The notes: generated by a model not told the origin, from the letters alone. A DNA stretch of 64,000 nt from Mariaggregatimicrobium sp964498785 (GCA_964498785.1 CAZCJL010000002.1:62001-126000); one strand, 5' to 3'; shown: positions 1-8,846, numbered from the stretch's first letter. Numbers and translations are program-made.

Positions 1-879
1 TAGTTCCATTTTTAGCGCGTTTCCCTCTTCAACAGGTGGCTTTTCGTAAATTATTTTTTTGCCCTGCTGATTATCGCCAAATTCTATCGGAATGCCAAAT
101 TGGGCGCCGTCTTCAGAATCAGCGTCTACTAATCGATAAATTTCAGAAAATTTTTGTAGAAAATCTATACTAATGTATGCATTTTTTTGAAACAATCGCA
201 TTTTACGCATTTGCTTTTGCGAAATACGGCTGGCAGTAACATTGGCAACAGCACCGTTCTTAAATTGAATGCGAGCGTTCGCGATATCAACTTCATTTGT
301 AATGACAGCTACACCACTGGCGTCGATTTTTGCTACCGGGCTTTTTACAAGGCTCAATATAATATCGATATCATGAATCATCAAATCCAACACTACCGCA
401 ACATCAGTTCCGCGAGGATTAAATGACGCCAGGCGATGACTCTCGATAAACATCGGATTTAAATCAATCCTGTTCAAAGCGACTATCGCCGGATTGAACC
501 GTTCAATGTGCCCGATTTGGATAATAGAATTTTGCTCTGCCGCAATTTTGATTAAATCATCAGCCTCTTTACTTGTACTGGTGATTGGTTTTTCAATAAG
601 ACAGTGAACACCCTTTTTTAAGACTTTTGTAGCGACTTCATGATGAAGTGTGGTCGGAACGACAATACTAACGCCCTGAGCCTGCGAGATTAATTCGTCG
701 AGATTATGAAATGCTGTCGTATTAAACTCAGCAGCGATTTCCTGACTCCGCTGTATGTCGGTATCGTAAACTCCTACCAGATCAGCTTCTGCTATTTGAT
801 TATAAAGTGATGTGTGGAGCCTTCCGAGGTGTCCCACTCCGATGACACCTATTTTTAATTTTTCCAAATTTCCCTCCAT
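1..879 (-). CDS. Gfo/Idh/MocA family oxidoreductase, C-terminus cut by window edge
   Basis: An open frame of 293 codons runs off the left edge of the window. The N-terminus has a Rossmann nucleotide-binding motif (IGVIGVGHLGRLH), followed by the family's EKP motif (CLIEKPIT, about residue 94), where the Lys-Pro pair contacts NAD(P) and substrate, and by a downstream His-Asp pair (MIHDIDI). Members oxidise sugars or sugar nucleotides with NAD(P). In several diderms a homologue of this type (GnnA, UDP-GlcNAc 3-dehydrogenase) sits in lpx operons; that role is only a guess because the left neighbour is not visible. The ATG at 879 has no Shine-Dalgarno in front, whereas GGAGGG lies 4 nt before an in-frame TTG at 867, so the true start may be the TTG. 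Family is confident, substrate unknown. Confidence 0.88.
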   Translation of the reverse strand, partial: MEGNLEKLKIGVIGVGHLGRLHTSLYNQIAEADLVGVYDTDIQRSQEIAAEFNTTAFHNLDELISQAQGVSIVVPTTLHHEVATKVLKKGVHCLIEKPITSTSKEADDLIKIAAEQNSIIQIGHIERFNPAIVALNRIDLNPMFIESHRLASFNPRGTDVAVVLDLMIHDIDIILSLVKSPVAKIDASGVAVITNEVDIANARIQFKNGAVANVTASRISQKQMRKMRLFQKNAYISIDFLQKFSEIYRLVDADSEDGAQFGIPIEFGDNQQGKKIIYEKPPVEEGNALKMEL

Positions 880-898
880 AATTTATCAAATACGAACA

Positions 899-927
899 AA
901 GTTAATCAAAAAAAATAAAATAGTCAA
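899..927 (-). promoter_or_regulatory. Putative sigma70 promoter of the oxidoreductase gene
   Basis: Read on the minus strand: TTGACT (927-922), a 17-bp spacer and TAACTT (904-899), about 20 nt before the gene. The -35 and spacing match other promoters in this window; the -10 is weak. Confidence 0.4.
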
Positions 928-928
928 T

Positions 929-3085
929 CTATTTTATATGAACAAGTCGTTTTGTGGAAACAGAGTTATTTGTACGCATTTTTAGATAGTAAACTCCGCT
1001 ACTCAAATTATCAAGATGCAGATGATGAATATATGTCCCGGTTGCTTTAAAGTTGTTAAACAGTACTTTCACTTCCTTTCCGAGAGTATTATAAACAGCG
1101 GCGAAAATATGTTGTGGCTTTTTTACCTGATATACAATATTTGTGGAGGAATTGAATGGATTGGGATAATTTTGATAAAGCACATAATCTTTTGGGTTAT
1201 TTGAATTCTGTTCGTCAACATCACAGCGGGAAATGTTAATATCTGTTTTTACAACTGTCCCGCTGAGGCCGCAGGCAAAGATTTTACTATCTGTTGTTGT
1301 TAAGGAATACAGGCCTTGAGTGTGAAAATATTGTTCTGTCCAGGTTTGTCCACTGTTTTCAGAATAGAGGATGATTCCATCGGAATTCGTCGCCCAGCCG
1401 GATAGATTATCCCGAAAAAGAATAGATGTGACTCCCTCTCGCCCTATTTTTCCTGTAAATGACCAATGTTGACCCAGGTCGAACGATCTTAAAATACTTC
1501 CGTCATTGCTCATTGCGATGCTAAAATCGGAATCAACGATCTGGCAGCAAATTAATTTGGGTATTGCTTCAGAATCATATTCAGCATTATGCCACGACGA
1601 ACCGGAATCAGTAGTATACAACAAAGTTCCGTCTCCTACAATCAGCCCTTTTTCAGAATTGAAAAAAGCAATGTCATTCAAATTTGAAGTGGCTGGTACT
1701 TCATGAGTTATTAACTGATCGCCGCCTTTCGTACTGGAAATCAACAGGCTATTTCGTCCACAGCACCATATTGTATTTTGATCGATAACTTCGATATTGT
1801 TTAGCCAGTTGCCTTGTGTAATATCCGAATTTGACTGGTTTTTCCATGTTTCTCCGGCATCGGTAGTTTTTGCCAGGAAACCGTTCGCTCCGCACGCCCA
1901 GCCGATTTTGTCATCAGCGAAATCGAGCCCCTCTAACCTCAGGCAAAAATCGTCATCAGCAATAATGCAGGACGAACGCCAGGTTAATCCCCCGTCGTTA
2001 CTGCGCATGATCGCACTGTAATATCCAATAGCAATAATTAGTGAATCTGAAATCGCTTTAATTTTGTAAAGAGGTTGTGCTGTTGTTTTCGGAACAAGGT
2101 TCCAACTATTACCAAAATCGGCGGAATACTGAATAATTCCCATTCCGCCAAATGACCAAAATTTACGGCCTGAAATAGCAACATCCTGGGTTTCATTGGC
2201 AAATTGTCGTTGAAGCCGAGTCCAGTTGTCCCCATCATTAGTCACAAAAACAACACCTTTTGCACCGGCAGCAATCCCTCTTTTGCCGGAATCAAATTTT
2301 AGTGATTTCAAATTTTCAAATAACGTGACATCGATATCCTCGCGTTCCCAGGTAACGCCACCATCCTTTGATATGAGAAGATAGGTACTAACCTTTTTGT
2401 AGCAGGAGGCGTCTCCGACCGCCCATGCGATTTGACTGTCCACCATCCAAACATTGTTTATATTTCTTGCTTCGATATTTGGAACCTGTTCAGATTTCTG
2501 CCAGGTATGGCCGTCTGTTGTATAGAAGATTGTTTGATCGTCACAAACCGCGATACCTTTTAAGTGGTTAACCATGTAAATACCATTTATTTGTTTTGTG
2601 TTTTCGATAGAACATGATTGCCAGGATTCATGATCCACTGTTTTATAAATGATGCCGTCATTCCCGGCGCACCATGCATGGTCGGAATCGACTGCAGATA
2701 TTGTATTGATTTGATAAAGGAGGTTTATGGATTGCATGATCCAGTTTTTCCCGCCGTCATTTGTGAACAAAACAATCGAAGGTAGTGTTCTTCCGCCGCC
2801 AACTGCCCAGCCGATATTTTCATCAACGAAATCGACATCATAGAGGTTGAAATCAATATCACTGGCATAAGCCTGAAATTCCCAGGTTTTCCATCCATCG
2901 GTTGTTTTTAAAATTATGGCATTATTGCAAACTGCCCAACCAGTCAGGCCATCTTCCAACATATCCACGGCATTAAGGGAATAAGGGATGTCGATCGTAT
3001 TTGCTGTCTGCCAGCTATGAGCATGCGCATTGATTGTCATGGTGAAAAGTAGAAGCACAAGTCCGACTTTTATTGATATGTGCAT
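929..3085 (-). CDS. Secreted BNR/Asp-box repeat protein (Ycf48-like propeller) with T9SS type A-like sorting domain
   Basis: The 718-residue protein starts with a clear signal peptide (MHISIKVGLVLLLF, cleaved near AHA). I chose the ATG at 3085 over the longer frame (to 3133) because GAGGT lies about 7 nt upstream. The body holds about ten Asp-box/BNR repeats of the form TxDGGxTW (TNDGGKNW, SKDGGVTW, SNDGGLTW, TTDAGETW, SENSGQTW), the blades of a beta-propeller related to photosystem II assembly factor Ycf48 and sialidase propellers; no sialidase catalytic residues were recognised. The last ~85 residues are a Por/T9SS C-terminal sorting domain (YQNYPNPFNSSTNI, then a TLGKEV strand and SSGVYYLKM). 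It is expected to be exported across the outer membrane and retained on the surface. Its ligand is unknown. It stands alone, with a 49-bp gap to the oxidoreductase gene. Confidence 0.88.
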   Translation of the reverse strand: MHISIKVGLVLLLFTMTINAHAHSWQTANTIDIPYSLNAVDMLEDGLTGWAVCNNAIILKTTDGWKTWEFQAYASDIDFNLYDVDFVDENIGWAVGGGRTLPSIVLFTNDGGKNWIMQSINLLYQINTISAVDSDHAWCAGNDGIIYKTVDHESWQSCSIENTKQINGIYMVNHLKGIAVCDDQTIFYTTDGHTWQKSEQVPNIEARNINNVWMVDSQIAWAVGDASCYKKVSTYLLISKDGGVTWEREDIDVTLFENLKSLKFDSGKRGIAAGAKGVVFVTNDGDNWTRLQRQFANETQDVAISGRKFWSFGGMGIIQYSADFGNSWNLVPKTTAQPLYKIKAISDSLIIAIGYYSAIMRSNDGGLTWRSSCIIADDDFCLRLEGLDFADDKIGWACGANGFLAKTTDAGETWKNQSNSDITQGNWLNNIEVIDQNTIWCCGRNSLLISSTKGGDQLITHEVPATSNLNDIAFFNSEKGLIVGDGTLLYTTDSGSSWHNAEYDSEAIPKLICCQIVDSDFSIAMSNDGSILRSFDLGQHWSFTGKIGREGVTSILFRDNLSGWATNSDGIILYSENSGQTWTEQYFHTQGLYSLTTTDSKIFACGLSGTVVKTDINISRCDVDEQNSNNPKDYVLYQNYPNPFNSSTNIVYQVKKPQHIFAAVYNTLGKEVKVLFNNFKATGTYIHHLHLDNLSSGVYYLKMRTNNSVSTKRLVHIK

Positions 3086-3663
3086 GACATTACCTCTTTT
3101 TTTCGATAAATATTTTTTATGAATAAATTGCAATTATTTGTGAAGTGAATCATATTTTTGTGAAAAGGCAAGAGGGATAACTGACATTCGCATAAAATTT
3201 AAATCTATTGGCTTAGCTGAATTGTGATGGATTGTAATTGCATTACTTATGCCGCATCAATGAAAAGCCTTCCACTCCAGCGGATTTATCTGAAATGAAA
3301 ATAGGAAATATATTATATAAAGTCAAGGTTTAATATAATACCTGAATTTCTAAAATAGAAATTAAATATCTGTTCCGGAGTGAATTGCTCCTGTGCATCG
3401 CGGGCGCATCTATGCGATTCAGTGTAATACAACATTAACAGGCTGTAAAAGAACTACCCTTGCGAACGTTATAAAAAATGGAACAGGTTTTATATTGTTA
3501 AAATTTATGTAATTATCTTTAAATATCATATCTACAAAATCTTTGCAAGGGTTTTTCCTGATGTTATTTTTCTATTTTGAATTAAGCGCTATTTCGTGTG
3601 TTTCGTGGGTAATAAATCTATTTTTTCATTATTATAATTCATTATAGAAATTTAGGGTTTAAA
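3086..3663. other. Intergenic region with one copy of a dispersed palindromic repeat
   Basis: No convincing gene. The interval contains a diverged, one-armed copy of the repeat seen intact near 31.3 kb (see 3341-3430). A CCCTTGC/GCAAGGG pair (about 3457 and 3544) is too far apart to be a normal terminator. The rest is AT-rich. Confidence 0.6.
3341..3430 (+). repeat. Dispersed repeat, half-palindrome copy
   Basis: This segment aligns by eye with the reverse complement of about 31340-31436. Shared blocks are CCTGAAWTTCTAAAA, GGAGTGAATYG, CCTGT and GCATYTATGCGATTCAGTG. The copy at 31.3 kb continues into a second arm, which is missing here. Two copies about 28 kb apart in opposite orientation suggest a small non-autonomous mobile element (MITE or REP-like). 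Confidence 0.65.
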
Positions 3664-5085
3664 TTATTTCTGATAGATATTGTACGTATTTAGCAATCGA
3701 TAAATTGTCATCCGATTGACCTTTGCATATTTAGCCACTTTTGATATATTACCATTGCACCTGGAGAGTAGCGCCTGGAGATACGCTTTTTCAAATTGAC
3801 TGATCCATTTTTTTCGAGCTTCTTTGAGTGGTAAATTATTTTTTAAAGTTAGATTGTTAGCAGCCTGGTAGTCACGGATATCCTGAGGCAGGTCTTCCGG
3901 AAGTATTGTTGATTTATGCAGAGATTCTACTAAACCTCTGATTACTGTCTCGAGTTCATTAACATTGCCGGGCCAACTATATTGTTCAAGAATATTAATG
4001 GAATCATTTGAGAATTTCATATTTTTTTGCTTTTTGTATTTATTTAAAAAGTGAAGTACCATTGGTGCAATATCATCCTTCCGCTCGTTGAGGCGCGGGA
4101 TGTTAATTTTAAAAATTCTTTTATGATCAAAATTAATTCTTAAATTGTTCATAAATGTATTCTCAGAAATATTGTTGTCGATTCCGATAATGACACGGGT
4201 ATCACAAGATGCAACTCGAACACTGTTGGATTTTTGATAGCGGTTTGTTAATAAAAAGTGAATGATTTTACTTTGCAAGCGCTCGTTAAATGTATTAAAA
4301 TCGCATAGATAAAGAGTTCCGCGATCAGCCTTTTTAAGAAGGCCATTACTCGATTGTGTTGAAACAGGGAACGAGTTTTCTTTATAACCAAATAGTAAAT
4401 TTTCTAATAAAGAATTTTGTAAGCCATTTCCATGAAAGGGAATGAAAGGATTTTTAGCTCGATCACTGTTGAAGTGTAGCGCACTGGCGATTATTTCTTT
4501 TTCTGTTCCGGGCGCGCCGAAAAGAAAAATATGGGCGTTTGTACAAGCATGTTTTTTAAGCTTTTCTAAAAGAGTTCGCATTTTGGATGAAATCGCGATG
4601 ATGTTTGAGAAATCGTAGTCAGTCTTAAGTTGTGACTTTAGCCGATTGTTTTCCTGTTCCAGTGTTTCAATCCGCATTTGATGATGGTAATGTTTCGAGT
4701 GTAATAAAACGAGATTTTCAATGATTTCAAAAAGTTCTTGAAAACTGAATGGTTTGGATAAAAACAAATCCACTCCCATTTTTCGTAAATCATCCTGTGG
4801 AATAAGGTCTTTGCGTAAAGATGAAAGCATAATGACCGGTATGGATTTAACGTTACGATATAGAGGATTTGAGGCGAGTATCGACATGAATTTGTAACCG
4901 TTCATTGCAGGCATCATATAATCCAGAATAATTAAATCAATGTTTTTTTGCAGAATAAGATTTAATCCTTCGTTACCATCCCCTGCTGTTATCAAATTAT
5001 CGTGTGTCTTTTCAAAATATTTTTTAAAAATAAATTGTTGATCAACGTTATCATCAATTAATAAAATATTGTACTGACTTTCCAT
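3664..5085 (-). CDS. Response regulator with degenerate NtrC-type AAA+ domain and Fis-type HTH
   Basis: 473 residues in three parts. A receiver domain (about 5-126) has the acidic pair D11/D12, phospho-acceptor D55 (LIILDYMMP) and conserved K111. An AAA+ domain (about 158-385) follows, then a Fis-type helix-turn-helix at the C-terminus (GNISKVAKYAKVNRMTIYRLL). The AAA+ part is decayed: the P-loop reads GAPGTEKE instead of GESGTGKE; the GAFTGA loop that contacts sigma54 reads NSFPVS (237-242); the Walker B end reads LYLCDF instead of LFLDE. The R-finger/sensor region (PRLNERKDDI, WPGNVNELE) is still recognisable. It is unlikely to open sigma54 promoters and more likely acts as a phosphorylation-controlled DNA-binding protein. 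The ATG at 5085 was chosen because GAGGA lies 6 nt upstream. No adjacent histidine kinase. Confidence 0.85.
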   Translation of the reverse strand: MESQYNILLIDDNVDQQFIFKKYFEKTHDNLITAGDGNEGLNLILQKNIDLIILDYMMPAMNGYKFMSILASNPLYRNVKSIPVIMLSSLRKDLIPQDDLRKMGVDLFLSKPFSFQELFEIIENLVLLHSKHYHHQMRIETLEQENNRLKSQLKTDYDFSNIIAISSKMRTLLEKLKKHACTNAHIFLFGAPGTEKEIIASALHFNSDRAKNPFIPFHGNGLQNSLLENLLFGYKENSFPVSTQSSNGLLKKADRGTLYLCDFNTFNERLQSKIIHFLLTNRYQKSNSVRVASCDTRVIIGIDNNISENTFMNNLRINFDHKRIFKINIPRLNERKDDIAPMVLHFLNKYKKQKNMKFSNDSINILEQYSWPGNVNELETVIRGLVESLHKSTILPEDLPQDIRDYQAANNLTLKNNLPLKEARKKWISQFEKAYLQALLSRCNGNISKVAKYAKVNRMTIYRLLNTYNIYQK

Positions 5086-5397
5086 AACTATCCTCAGAGT
5101 TGCTTGATTGTTGGTGAATAGTTTTGATACTTTCAAAATTAATGCCAAAAGCGAAAAATTTTTTTATTAATTTTGAAGTGCCTTAAACGCTTTGAGATAC
5201 ACTTACATTAAGTGATGTTATCGAATAATTGGTTGTGTATTATTGTCCGTTTTTGAAACAAATGTCAGGAGGTTATACGTTGTTGCTCAAACTTAATATT
5301 TCTGATTATTTTAAAATTATGCTTTGGATTTAAATAATCAATTCTTATATTATGACAATAAAAAAAGTCTGTTTTATTAACGAAAGGATTCTGACTT
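5086..5397. other. Divergent intergenic region
   Basis: It separates the minus-strand regulator from the plus-strand transporter. It holds a sigma54-like near-match (5133-5148, minus) and an isolated AGGAGG with a 23-codon frame (5262-5333); neither is convincing. A possible transporter promoter is listed separately. Confidence 0.5.
5324..5351 (+). promoter_or_regulatory. Possible sigma70 promoter of the OPT transporter gene
   Basis: TTGGAT (5324-5329), a 16-bp spacer and TATATT (5346-5351), about 46 nt before the start codon. The -35 box is imperfect. Confidence 0.35.
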
Positions 5398-7347
5398 ATG
5401 GCTGAACACAAACCATTTGTCCCTGCAAATGTTACCTTGCGTGATTTTAATGTGAAAACTGTTGTAATCGGTGTGATATTAGGTGCGGTTTTCGGAAGTG
5501 CAAACGCATATTTGGGATTACTGGTCGGTTTAACTATTAGTACAGCGATTCCGCTGGCAGTTGTTTCTGTGGCGATTTTACGGATTCTTACTCCAATATT
5601 TGGCAAGCCAACAATTTTGGAGTGTAATATTTCTCAAACAACTGGGTCCGCAAGTTCATCTCTGGCATCCGGTATTATTTTCACAATACCAGCGCTATTT
5701 ATTTGGAAACAAGACCCAACCCTGTTACAAATGACATTGCTTGCAATCACCGGTGGTGTTACCGGCGTGCTGTTTATGATTCCGCTGCGTGGATTCCTGA
5801 TAGTGAAGGAACATTACAATTTACCATATCCGGAGGGCACAGCAAGCGCTGAAGTACTAATCGCAGCATCAGAGGGAGGATCCTCCGCTAAAAATGTGTT
5901 CGTTGGCCTGGGTATTGGCGCATTGTACAAAAGTTTAATTTCATTATTTTATTTCTGGCCGAGCAAAGTAAAAATGGTATTACCATTTATAAAGAAAGCG
6001 GAAATAGGCGTCTCCACTACACCGGCCCTGATTGGGGTGGGTTATATTTTAGGGCTGAGAATTGGTGCGATAATGGTTGGCGGGGGATTGATTTCATGGG
6101 TTGTTATCATTCCGATTATTGCTCATTATTTTGGCGACGCAACGATCTGGCCAGATACTTACGAGTATTTAAAGTTAAAAGGACTCGATCCGGCAATTAC
6201 CACGATCGGGGGATTGTCGCCAAAAGAAATCTGGGAAGGTTATATCCGAATTATCGGCGCCGGCGCTGTTGCGGCAGCAGGAATTATTACTGTTATAAAG
6301 TCCATTCCTACCATGATCGAGTCTCTTAAAATTGGAATCAAAGAATTAAAATCAAGCGCCGCAAAATTAAACGAAGGCCGGATTCGGACTGAACAGGATT
6401 TGCAATTGAAATTTGTGATTATGGGGATTTCAATTGTAGTGCTTTTAATTACAGTTATCCCGGGAATTATTGGGCAGCATACTTTTATGTTGATGCGATT
6501 TATAAGTGCACTGGCAATAGCGGCCTTTTCATTTGCCTTTGTAACAGTATCTTCGCGAATTGTCGGGATGATTGGCGTGTCATCTAATCCGACTTCGGGA
6601 ATGGCGATTGTTACTTTGTTGGGAACTGGTTTGGTGTTTAAATTAATCGGTTGGACAGATATCACCGGAAAAGTAACCGCGTTAACTATCGGTACAATCG
6701 TTTGCATTGCAGCGTCCATCGCCGGAGATATTTCTCAGGATTTGAAAACCGGCTTTCTGGTTGGAGCGACCCCGCGTAAACAACAGATAAGCGAATTGAT
6801 CGGAGCAATCGGTTCTGCCTTTTTCGTTTGTCTGGCAGTTTTTTATCTCGGAAAAGCCTATGGTTTTGGGACTGACGCACTTCCGGCGCCACAAGCCACG
6901 TTAATGAAAACAGTCCTTGATGGCGTTTTGGGAGGTAATTTGCACTGGGACCTTGTCGCTATCGGAGCTGCATTTGCCGTAGCAATTGTTTTATTCAAAA
7001 TTCCACCATTACCATTTGCAGTGGGCATGTATTTGCCGCTTTATACCATGACCCCGGTGTTCATCGGTGGATTGTTACGATATATTGTTGAGAAAAAATT
7101 TGGAGCAGAAAAACAGGAAAAAGGAAAGGATCAGGGTATTTTGCTTGGTTCCGGTTTTATCGCAGGTGAGGGATTGATGGGAGTCGTCATTGCGATTATT
7201 GCAGTTGCGGTTTCCAGAATACCGAAATATTTGGAAATACAATATCCCACAGAATGGCTGGGACAGCTTGTTTCAGTAGCTGCTTTCACCTTGTTGGGAT
7301 GGTACTTATATAAAGTGGCAGTGAGTACGCGGAAGAACAAAAAATAA
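5398..7347 (+). CDS. OPT family oligopeptide transporter
   Basis: The 649-residue polytopic membrane protein has about 14-16 hydrophobic segments. It starts with the prokaryotic OPT signature region: a first helix rich in small residues (GAVFGSANAYLGLLVG) after an ALKPFVP-like N-terminus (HKPFVPANVTLRD). Further typical stretches are NISQTTGSASSSLASG, LPYPEGTASAEVLIA and GVSSNPTSGM, and a late GSGFIAGEGLMGV block. The family imports short peptides or metal-peptide chelates across the inner membrane, driven by the proton gradient. Length fits the bacterial TIGR00733-like branch. A GAAAGGA Shine-Dalgarno precedes the ATG and a hairpin follows the gene, so it is probably monocistronic. Substrate cannot be read from the sequence; with the S46 peptidase elsewhere in the window, peptide use is plausible. 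Confidence 0.92.
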   Translation: MAEHKPFVPANVTLRDFNVKTVVIGVILGAVFGSANAYLGLLVGLTISTAIPLAVVSVAILRILTPIFGKPTILECNISQTTGSASSSLASGIIFTIPALFIWKQDPTLLQMTLLAITGGVTGVLFMIPLRGFLIVKEHYNLPYPEGTASAEVLIAASEGGSSAKNVFVGLGIGALYKSLISLFYFWPSKVKMVLPFIKKAEIGVSTTPALIGVGYILGLRIGAIMVGGGLISWVVIIPIIAHYFGDATIWPDTYEYLKLKGLDPAITTIGGLSPKEIWEGYIRIIGAGAVAAAGIITVIKSIPTMIESLKIGIKELKSSAAKLNEGRIRTEQDLQLKFVIMGISIVVLLITVIPGIIGQHTFMLMRFISALAIAAFSFAFVTVSSRIVGMIGVSSNPTSGMAIVTLLGTGLVFKLIGWTDITGKVTALTIGTIVCIAASIAGDISQDLKTGFLVGATPRKQQISELIGAIGSAFFVCLAVFYLGKAYGFGTDALPAPQATLMKTVLDGVLGGNLHWDLVAIGAAFAVAIVLFKIPPLPFAVGMYLPLYTMTPVFIGGLLRYIVEKKFGAEKQEKGKDQGILLGSGFIAGEGLMGVVIAIIAVAVSRIPKYLEIQYPTEWLGQLVSVAAFTLLGWYLYKVAVSTRKNKK

Positions 7348-7421
7348 TCATTACGCGGATATAAACAATCAGACGCGTGAGTTTAAAAAATATTTCTGAA
7401 TAAAATTGATAATGTAATAAA

Positions 7422-7465
7422 AACGGCATAGTTCATCGATTCGGGCTGTGCCGTTCTCGTTTTGA
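7422..7465 (+). terminator. Hairpin terminator after the OPT gene
   Basis: Arms AACGGCATAG and CTGTGCCGTT around a 14-nt loop, followed by a short T-rich stretch (CTCGTTTTG). Confidence 0.5.
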
Positions 7466-7500
7466 AGAATTTATCCTTGCTAAAATAGAATAAAAACAAG

Positions 7501-7529
7501 TTGACATTTATTGAAATCTTTGTTATAAT
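7501..7529 (+). promoter_or_regulatory. Perfect consensus sigma70 promoter
   Basis: TTGACA (7501-7506), exactly 17 bp, TATAAT (7524-7529). This is the only fully consensus promoter I found in the window. Transcription should begin near 7536 and run into the short ORF and rhomboid gene, so the open frame that begins at 7501 cannot be translated from there. Confidence 0.75.
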
Positions 7530-7563
7530 GAAAAACATAAACAAAAATGAGGCGCTATTTTCG

Positions 7564-7824
7564 ATGGCGATTATTATGAAAAAAATATATCTATTTTTGA
7601 TTATTTCTTGGCTTGTAGCACGCTTAAAATTGACGATTGAGCTATCACGACTGGCAATTTTTAAACTTATGCCAAAAGCACAAATCCATGAAGTGTCTAA
7701 TATTTCAAAATCATTGCCGCTAACTTTGTGGAATTATGAAGAAAATAGGGTAAGCTTTTTATGCTTCGATCCATTAGAAAATCAGTTTTTGATAAATGAA
7801 TTTCCGCCAATTAGCGGAAATTAA
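7564..7824 (+). CDS. Short hypothetical protein, or transcribed leader/sRNA
   Basis: Downstream of the perfect promoter there is an 86-codon frame from the ATG at 7564 (MAIIMKKIYLFLII). It has one N-terminal hydrophobic segment, an EL(S)RLAIFKLMPKAQ middle part and a C-terminal NEFPPISGN. I recognise no family. GAGG about 11 nt before the ATG is a mediocre ribosome site; a second ATG lies at 7576. The final codons form one arm of a perfect 9-bp hairpin (7799-7822). The transcript could therefore be a small membrane protein, an untranslated leader for the rhomboid gene 32 nt downstream, or a small RNA of roughly 290 nt. Coding status is uncertain. Confidence 0.35.
   Translation: MAIIMKKIYLFLIISWLVARLKLTIELSRLAIFKLMPKAQIHEVSNISKSLPLTLWNYEENRVSFLCFDPLENQFLINEFPPISGN
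7799..7822. repeat. Perfect hairpin at the end of the short ORF
   Basis: Arms AATTTCCGC (7799-7807) and GCGGAAATT (7814-7822) enclose a 6-nt loop. It is followed by A-rich, not T-rich, sequence on the plus strand, so it is not a standard terminator for plus-strand transcription. It may act as a processing or stability element between the short ORF and the rhomboid gene. Confidence 0.6.
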
Positions 7825-7856
7825 AAAGTAAATTATACAAGTATAGTGAGCAGGTA

Positions 7857-8687
7857 ATGAGCGCAGATAATGTAAAGCGTGCAAAGTTATGTCCGAATTG
7901 CGGGAAATTAATTAATGCCGATGCAAAAGAATGTATTCATTGTGGATATAAAAATCCCGGAAAAACGAATTTAGGTAGTTTAATTTCAAGCTTGTTTTAC
8001 GGAAAAGTGAGTTTTATCCAATCAGTAACCCTGGTATGTATGTCTTTATACATTCTCAGTATCTTTCTCGACCCATCCGCTATTTTAAAACAAGCCGGTA
8101 TTTTTAATCTGCTATCTCCAAGTTTATTAAGTCTTGATAAACTGGGTATGACAGGCAGTTATGCAATGGCCAGGGGTCGTTTTTGGACATTAATAACCGC
8201 GATTTATTTACACGGCAGTTTATTGCATATTGTTTTTAATTTATTATGGATTCGTCAGTTAGGCCCGGCTGTGGAGGAGCTGTTTGGTGTTTCCCGTCTG
8301 ATACTTATTTTTACATTTTCTGGAGTTGCCGGCTTTATTATCTCCAATCTAATTGGAATACAGTTTACGATAGGCGCCAGTGGCTCCATTTTTGGATTGC
8401 TGGGCGCTTTGATTTATTATGGTCGTCATCGTGGTGGTGTGTTTGGGCAGGCGCTGTTTCGGCAACTTATGGGATGGGCTGTTATTCTGTTTCTATTTGG
8501 ATTTATGATGTCAGGTATTAATAATTATGCACACGGTGGTGGGTTCGTGGGTGGCTATCTTACAGCACGATTGTTTGGCTATTTGGAGCTAAACCGAGAA
8601 ACCCCGCTTATTAAAAAGCTGGCGGCTGTTACAATTATCGTGACTGTGCTTTCGTTTGTATTCGCAATTATAAGTACTTTCAGATAA
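7857..8687 (+). CDS. Rhomboid-family intramembrane serine protease with N-terminal zinc ribbon
   Basis: 276 residues. Residues 12-29 form a zinc ribbon with two CxxC pairs (LCPNCGK and CIHCGY). Six or so membrane helices follow. The rhomboid core is intact: HGSLLHIVFN (H118, H123, N127) in helix 2, the GASG motif with catalytic Ser174, and NNYAHGGG with catalytic His225. Rhomboids cleave transmembrane segments of substrates inside the inner membrane. The cytosolic zinc ribbon is a common bacterial add-on, probably for protein binding. A GAGCAGG site precedes the ATG. It may be co-transcribed with the short ORF from the consensus promoter at 7501. Substrate unknown. Confidence 0.92.
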   Translation: MSADNVKRAKLCPNCGKLINADAKECIHCGYKNPGKTNLGSLISSLFYGKVSFIQSVTLVCMSLYILSIFLDPSAILKQAGIFNLLSPSLLSLDKLGMTGSYAMARGRFWTLITAIYLHGSLLHIVFNLLWIRQLGPAVEELFGVSRLILIFTFSGVAGFIISNLIGIQFTIGASGSIFGLLGALIYYGRHRGGVFGQALFRQLMGWAVILFLFGFMMSGINNYAHGGGFVGGYLTARLFGYLELNRETPLIKKLAAVTIIVTVLSFVFAIISTFR

Positions 8688-8817
8688 TCCTGGTTATTAA
8701 TACTTACCATTTCTTAATGTGATTTAAAGATTTTCTTTATGAACGAATAATATAAAATGGAAGTAAATTTATGTTATTTATACAAAGATAGTCTAACATA
8801 AATATTTGAAAAAGTAT

Positions 8818-8846
8818 TTGACTATTTAAAAAAATATGATTATTTT
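8818..8846 (+). promoter_or_regulatory. Putative sigma70 promoter of the ferredoxin gene
   Basis: TTGACT, a 17-bp spacer and TATTTT, about 60 nt before the ferredoxin start. The same boxes and spacing occur at 35050-35078. Confidence 0.5.

Noticed and set aside
187..426. 79-codon plus-strand frame at the left edge
   Set aside because: It is antisense to the truncated Gfo/Idh/MocA gene, which is clearly coding.
3457..3550. CCCTTGC...GCAAGGG pair as a terminator of the response regulator gene
   Set aside because: The arms are about 80 nt apart and only 7 bp long; no T-tract in the needed direction.
5133..5148. Sigma54-like -24/-12 site (minus strand, TTGGCA...TTGA) before the response regulator
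   Set aside because: The invariant GC at -12 is GA; one near-match in an AT-rich gap is not evidence.
5262..5333. AGGAGG (5267) followed by a 17-23 codon frame upstream of the OPT gene, as a leader peptide
   Set aside because: The best transporter promoter (5324-5351) lies downstream of it, and a frame this short in AT-rich DNA carries no weight.
6240..6719. 159-codon frame antisense to the OPT transporter
   Set aside because: Shadow of a membrane-protein gene; similar long shadows lie opposite both MacB permeases (e.g. 19235-19756).
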